Shown: in pieces, positions 6,758-7,973 of the stretch | How the letters are laid out: each line of letters begins with the position of its first letter | Position numbering within the stretch: the first letter of the stretch is position 1 | Origin: Candidatus Neomicrothrix sp. UBA672 | GTDB taxonomy: Bacteria; Actinomycetota; Acidimicrobiia; Acidimicrobiales; MedAcidi-G1 | DNA length: 7,973 nucleotides | Assembly: GCA_002299135.1 (NCBI GenBank) | Contig: DBNM01000074.1 | Location: 622 to 8,594 of the forward strand | Direction of reading: 5' to 3' | Position numbers and translations under genes: made by a program | The notes under the pieces: model-generated | Told to the model about the DNA's origin: nothing | The model's input: the letters and a program-made list of their open reading frames with translations, nothing else | The model's database searches: none

Positions 6758-6764
6758 ACGGTGG

Positions 6765-7064
6765 ATGAACAAGAGTGATTTGATCGCAGCAATGGCTGAC
6801 AAGGCTGGCGTTTCGAACAAAGATGCTGGAGCTTGCCTCGATGCTATGTTCGACGTAGTGGCGGACGCAGTTGCTGCTGGTAATGAGAAGGTCACAGTGC
6901 CTGGCTGGATTTCATTTGAGCAGACAGTTCGCAAGGCTCGGATGGGTAGAAATCCTCAAACCGGAGAAGCTATTAGTATTCCGGCAACAAAGGCAGTTAA
7001 GGTTTCTGCAGGGTCTAAGCTAAAGGCAGCCGCTAAGAGTGGTGGGCCTCCAATGGGAATGTAA
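6765..7064 (+). CDS. HU-family nucleoid DNA-binding protein
   Basis: This encodes a 99-residue HU/IHF-family protein, a small dimer that bends and compacts DNA. The N-terminal helices (MNKSDLIAAMADKAGVS) match HU closely, and GRNPQTGEAISIPA (61-74) is the DNA-intercalating arm with the key proline at 64. KVSAGSKLKAAAK is the standard C-terminal helix. At 46-48 the chain reads PGW where canonical HU has GFG, a variant I associate with actinobacteria and their relatives. A short tail, SGGPPMGM, follows, without the long lysine-rich extension of mycobacterial HupB. The gene has the strongest Shine-Dalgarno in the window and looks less AT-rich than the trp genes, consistent with high expression. 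It is flanked by hairpins on both sides, so it is probably transcribed alone. Confidence 0.96.
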   Translation: MNKSDLIAAMADKAGVSNKDAGACLDAMFDVVADAVAAGNEKVTVPGWISFEQTVRKARMGRNPQTGEAISIPATKAVKVSAGSKLKAAAKSGGPPMGM

Positions 7065-7076
7065 ATTTTTTACATT
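7058..7076 (+). repeat. AT-rich palindrome across the HU stop codon
   Basis: AATGTAAA at 7058-7065 is a perfect inverted repeat of TTTACATT at 7069-7076, with a TTT loop; the HU stop (TAA, 7062-7064) lies inside the left arm. Three more Ts follow. It could be a weak hairpin working with the GC-rich terminator that follows, or a protein-binding palindrome. Confidence 0.5.
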
Positions 7077-7089
7077 TTTAATTATTTTC

Positions 7090-7121
7090 AAAGGCCTGCC
7101 GGGATTACCGGCAGGCCTTTT
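7090..7121 (+). terminator. Intrinsic terminator after HU
   Basis: A perfect 13-bp stem: AAAGGCCTGCCGG (7090-7102) pairs with CCGGCAGGCCTTT (7108-7120) around the loop GATTA. The descending arm ends in a T run (7118-7121). The strength, position 26 nt after the HU stop and A/T flanks make this the clearest terminator in the window. The symmetric A and T flanks could allow some activity in the other direction. Confidence 0.9.
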
Positions 7122-7127
7122 GAATTT

Positions 7128-7131
7128 GGAG
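7128..7131 (+). promoter_or_regulatory. Shine-Dalgarno for fabZ
   Basis: GGAG lies 6 nt before ATG 7138, supporting that start over the neighbouring GTG at 7135 and over any start upstream of the terminator. Confidence 0.65.
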
Positions 7132-7137
7132 CTTGTG

Positions 7138-7563
7138 ATGAATTTCCCAAAACCTGAAGAAGTTATCCCACATAGGAAGCCCTTCTTGTTTCTTACTGAA
7201 GTAACACAACTGGACATTTCTAAATCAGCCGAAGCCTACTGGCAGTTGACAGAATCTGAAGATTTTTTTTCTGGGCACTTTCCTGATCTTCCTACTCTCC
7301 CCGGTGTTTTAATGTGCGAGTCGATAGCCCAATTGGGGGCGTATGCCTTGCTTTCTGATCAAACTTTTGACGGCTTGTTGCCTTTGTTCGGCGGTATTGA
7401 CAATGTCAGGTTCAGACGTCGGGTATCACCAGGTGAGAGACTGGATCTTTCGGTAGAGCTTTCAAGGATTTCTGCACGTGGTGGGAAGGGTAGTGGTCAG
7501 GCGCGTGTTGACGGTGAATTGGCTTGTAGTTGCGAGTTGATGTTTGTATTTGTGAAAGTTTAG
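7138..7563 (+). CDS. fabZ: FabZ-like 3-hydroxyacyl-ACP dehydratase (hotdog fold)
   Basis: The 141-residue product has the FabZ/FabA hotdog pattern: an early IPHRKPFLFL (10-19), then FFSGHFPDLPTLPGVLMCESIAQ (43-65) with the catalytic His at 47 and Glu at 61, and a strand near the middle reading FGGIDNVRFRRRVSPGERL. FabZ removes water from 3-hydroxyacyl-ACP in each round of fatty-acid elongation. The spacing and the helix after the Glu fit FabZ better than FabA. The frame is open further upstream, but that stretch crosses a terminator; ATG 7138, with GGAG at 7128-7131 six nt before it, is the sensible start. The gene converges on fabF with interlocked stop codons. A dehydratase-like function in another acyl pathway cannot be excluded. 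Confidence 0.88.
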   Translation: MNFPKPEEVIPHRKPFLFLTEVTQLDISKSAEAYWQLTESEDFFSGHFPDLPTLPGVLMCESIAQLGAYALLSDQTFDGLLPLFGGIDNVRFRRRVSPGERLDLSVELSRISARGGKGSGQARVDGELACSCELMFVFVKV

Positions 7564-7973
7564 TCAATAACAGGGCCAATAACTAAACAACCGTTGTGCC
7601 CGCCAAATCCAAAGGAATTTGAGATAGCAGGTGCTGGGGTCCAGGCGGCTGGCTGGCCATATACAAGATTGATTTCGGGCATTTCAGGGTCAGGGTTTGT
7701 GAATCCAGCGGTTGGGGGTATGAGGGATTTTTGAATAGATATTACTACCGCTACCGCTTCAATCGCACCTGCTGCTCCTAGTGTATGACCGGTGATTCCT
7801 TTAGTAGAGGAAACTAGCGGCCCGCTGGAACCAAAAACAGAATTTATTGCTTGAGCCTCTCCTAAGTCATTTAGTGGTGTTGAAGTTCCATGAGCATTGA
7901 TGTATCCAACAGTCTCTGGTTCTATTCCAGAATCTTCTAAAGCTAGATTTATACACTTTTCAGCTCCCGAACC
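7560..7973 (-). CDS. fabF: Beta-ketoacyl-ACP synthase II (FabF), C-terminal part
   Basis: Reading the minus strand from the window edge gives 137 uninterrupted codons ending in TAA (complement of 7560-7562); the start lies beyond the window. The segment holds the second half of a KAS thiolase fold. INAHGTSTPLND contains the first active-site His, STKGITGHTLGAAGA contains the conserved Lys and the second active-site His, and SNSFGFGGHNGCLVIG is the C-terminal glycine-rich signature. The active-site Cys lies in the missing part. FabF condenses malonyl-ACP with acyl-ACP in fatty-acid elongation, which fits the neighbouring dehydratase. A KAS from a secondary-metabolite pathway is a less likely alternative. 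The last codons overlap the fabZ stop by 4 nt on the opposite strand. Confidence 0.95.
   Translation of the reverse strand, partial: GSGAEKCINLALEDSGIEPETVGYINAHGTSTPLNDLGEAQAINSVFGSSGPLVSSTKGITGHTLGAAGAIEAVAVVISIQKSLIPPTAGFTNPDPEMPEINLVYGQPAAWTPAPAISNSFGFGGHNGCLVIGPVID

Noticed and set aside
6604..6792. Minus-strand open frame across the trpA-HU intergenic region
   Set aside because: It crosses the hairpins and the HU Shine-Dalgarno, and its composition reflects the A/T stem rather than a protein.
7039..7137. Longer open frame upstream of fabZ
   Set aside because: It overlaps the HU 3' end and runs through the terminator; it has no dehydratase similarity and ATG 7138 has a Shine-Dalgarno.
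1..7973. Mobile elements, CRISPR arrays, tRNA or rRNA genes
   Set aside because: No transposase, direct-repeat array or tRNA-like cloverleaf was seen; coding density of housekeeping genes leaves no room for them.

Overview
The window is a densely packed stretch of amino-acid biosynthesis genes followed by a nucleoid-protein gene and fatty-acid synthesis genes. It is AT-rich by eye. The best guess for the host is a low-GC actinobacterium, possibly a marine Acidimicrobiia-type lineage. This is an inference from the GroES-like protein ending in GLYL, the HU protein with PGW in place of the usual GFG, the TrpA segment YITGG, the FabF ending SNSFGFGGHNGCLV, and the his-trp gene order. No rRNA or other definitive marker is present.

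Positions 1-6591, plus strand: a his-trp supercluster in the order hisA (3' end only), hisF, a GroES-like gene, hisI, trpE, trpC, trpF, trpB, trpA. Five junctions overlap: 4 nt at hisA/hisF, 8 nt at hisF/GroES-like, 11 nt at hisI/trpE, 8 nt at trpC/trpF and 8 nt at trpB/trpA. The other gaps are 20-45 nt. The arrangement suggests one operon with translational coupling. HisA, HisF and HisI act in the middle of histidine synthesis (PRA-CH, ProFAR isomerase, IGP synthase cyclase). TrpE opens the tryptophan branch from chorismate, and TrpC, TrpF, TrpB and TrpA carry out the later steps. trpG (glutaminase) and trpD (phosphoribosyltransferase) are not in the window and must lie elsewhere, as must hisH, hisE and the other his genes.

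Positions 6592-6764: a 173-nt intergenic region with an A/T-armed hairpin just after trpA, then a more GC-rich stretch with inverted repeats and a strong Shine-Dalgarno ahead of the HU gene (6765-7064).

Positions 7065-7137: an AT-rich palindrome across the HU stop codon, then a strong GC-rich hairpin terminator. A FabZ-like dehydratase gene (7138-7563, plus) starts only 17 nt after the terminator's T run. It converges on the 3' end of a FabF-type ketoacyl-ACP synthase gene on the minus strand (7560-7973, running off the window), and the two stop codons interlock.

Every plus-strand enzyme examined keeps its key catalytic residues. I see no mobile element, CRISPR array, tRNA or rRNA. I do not see a clearly novel system. 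The most unusual items are the roof-less GroES-like protein inside the his operon, a dedicated trpF in a probable actinobacterium, and the architecture around HU and fabZ.
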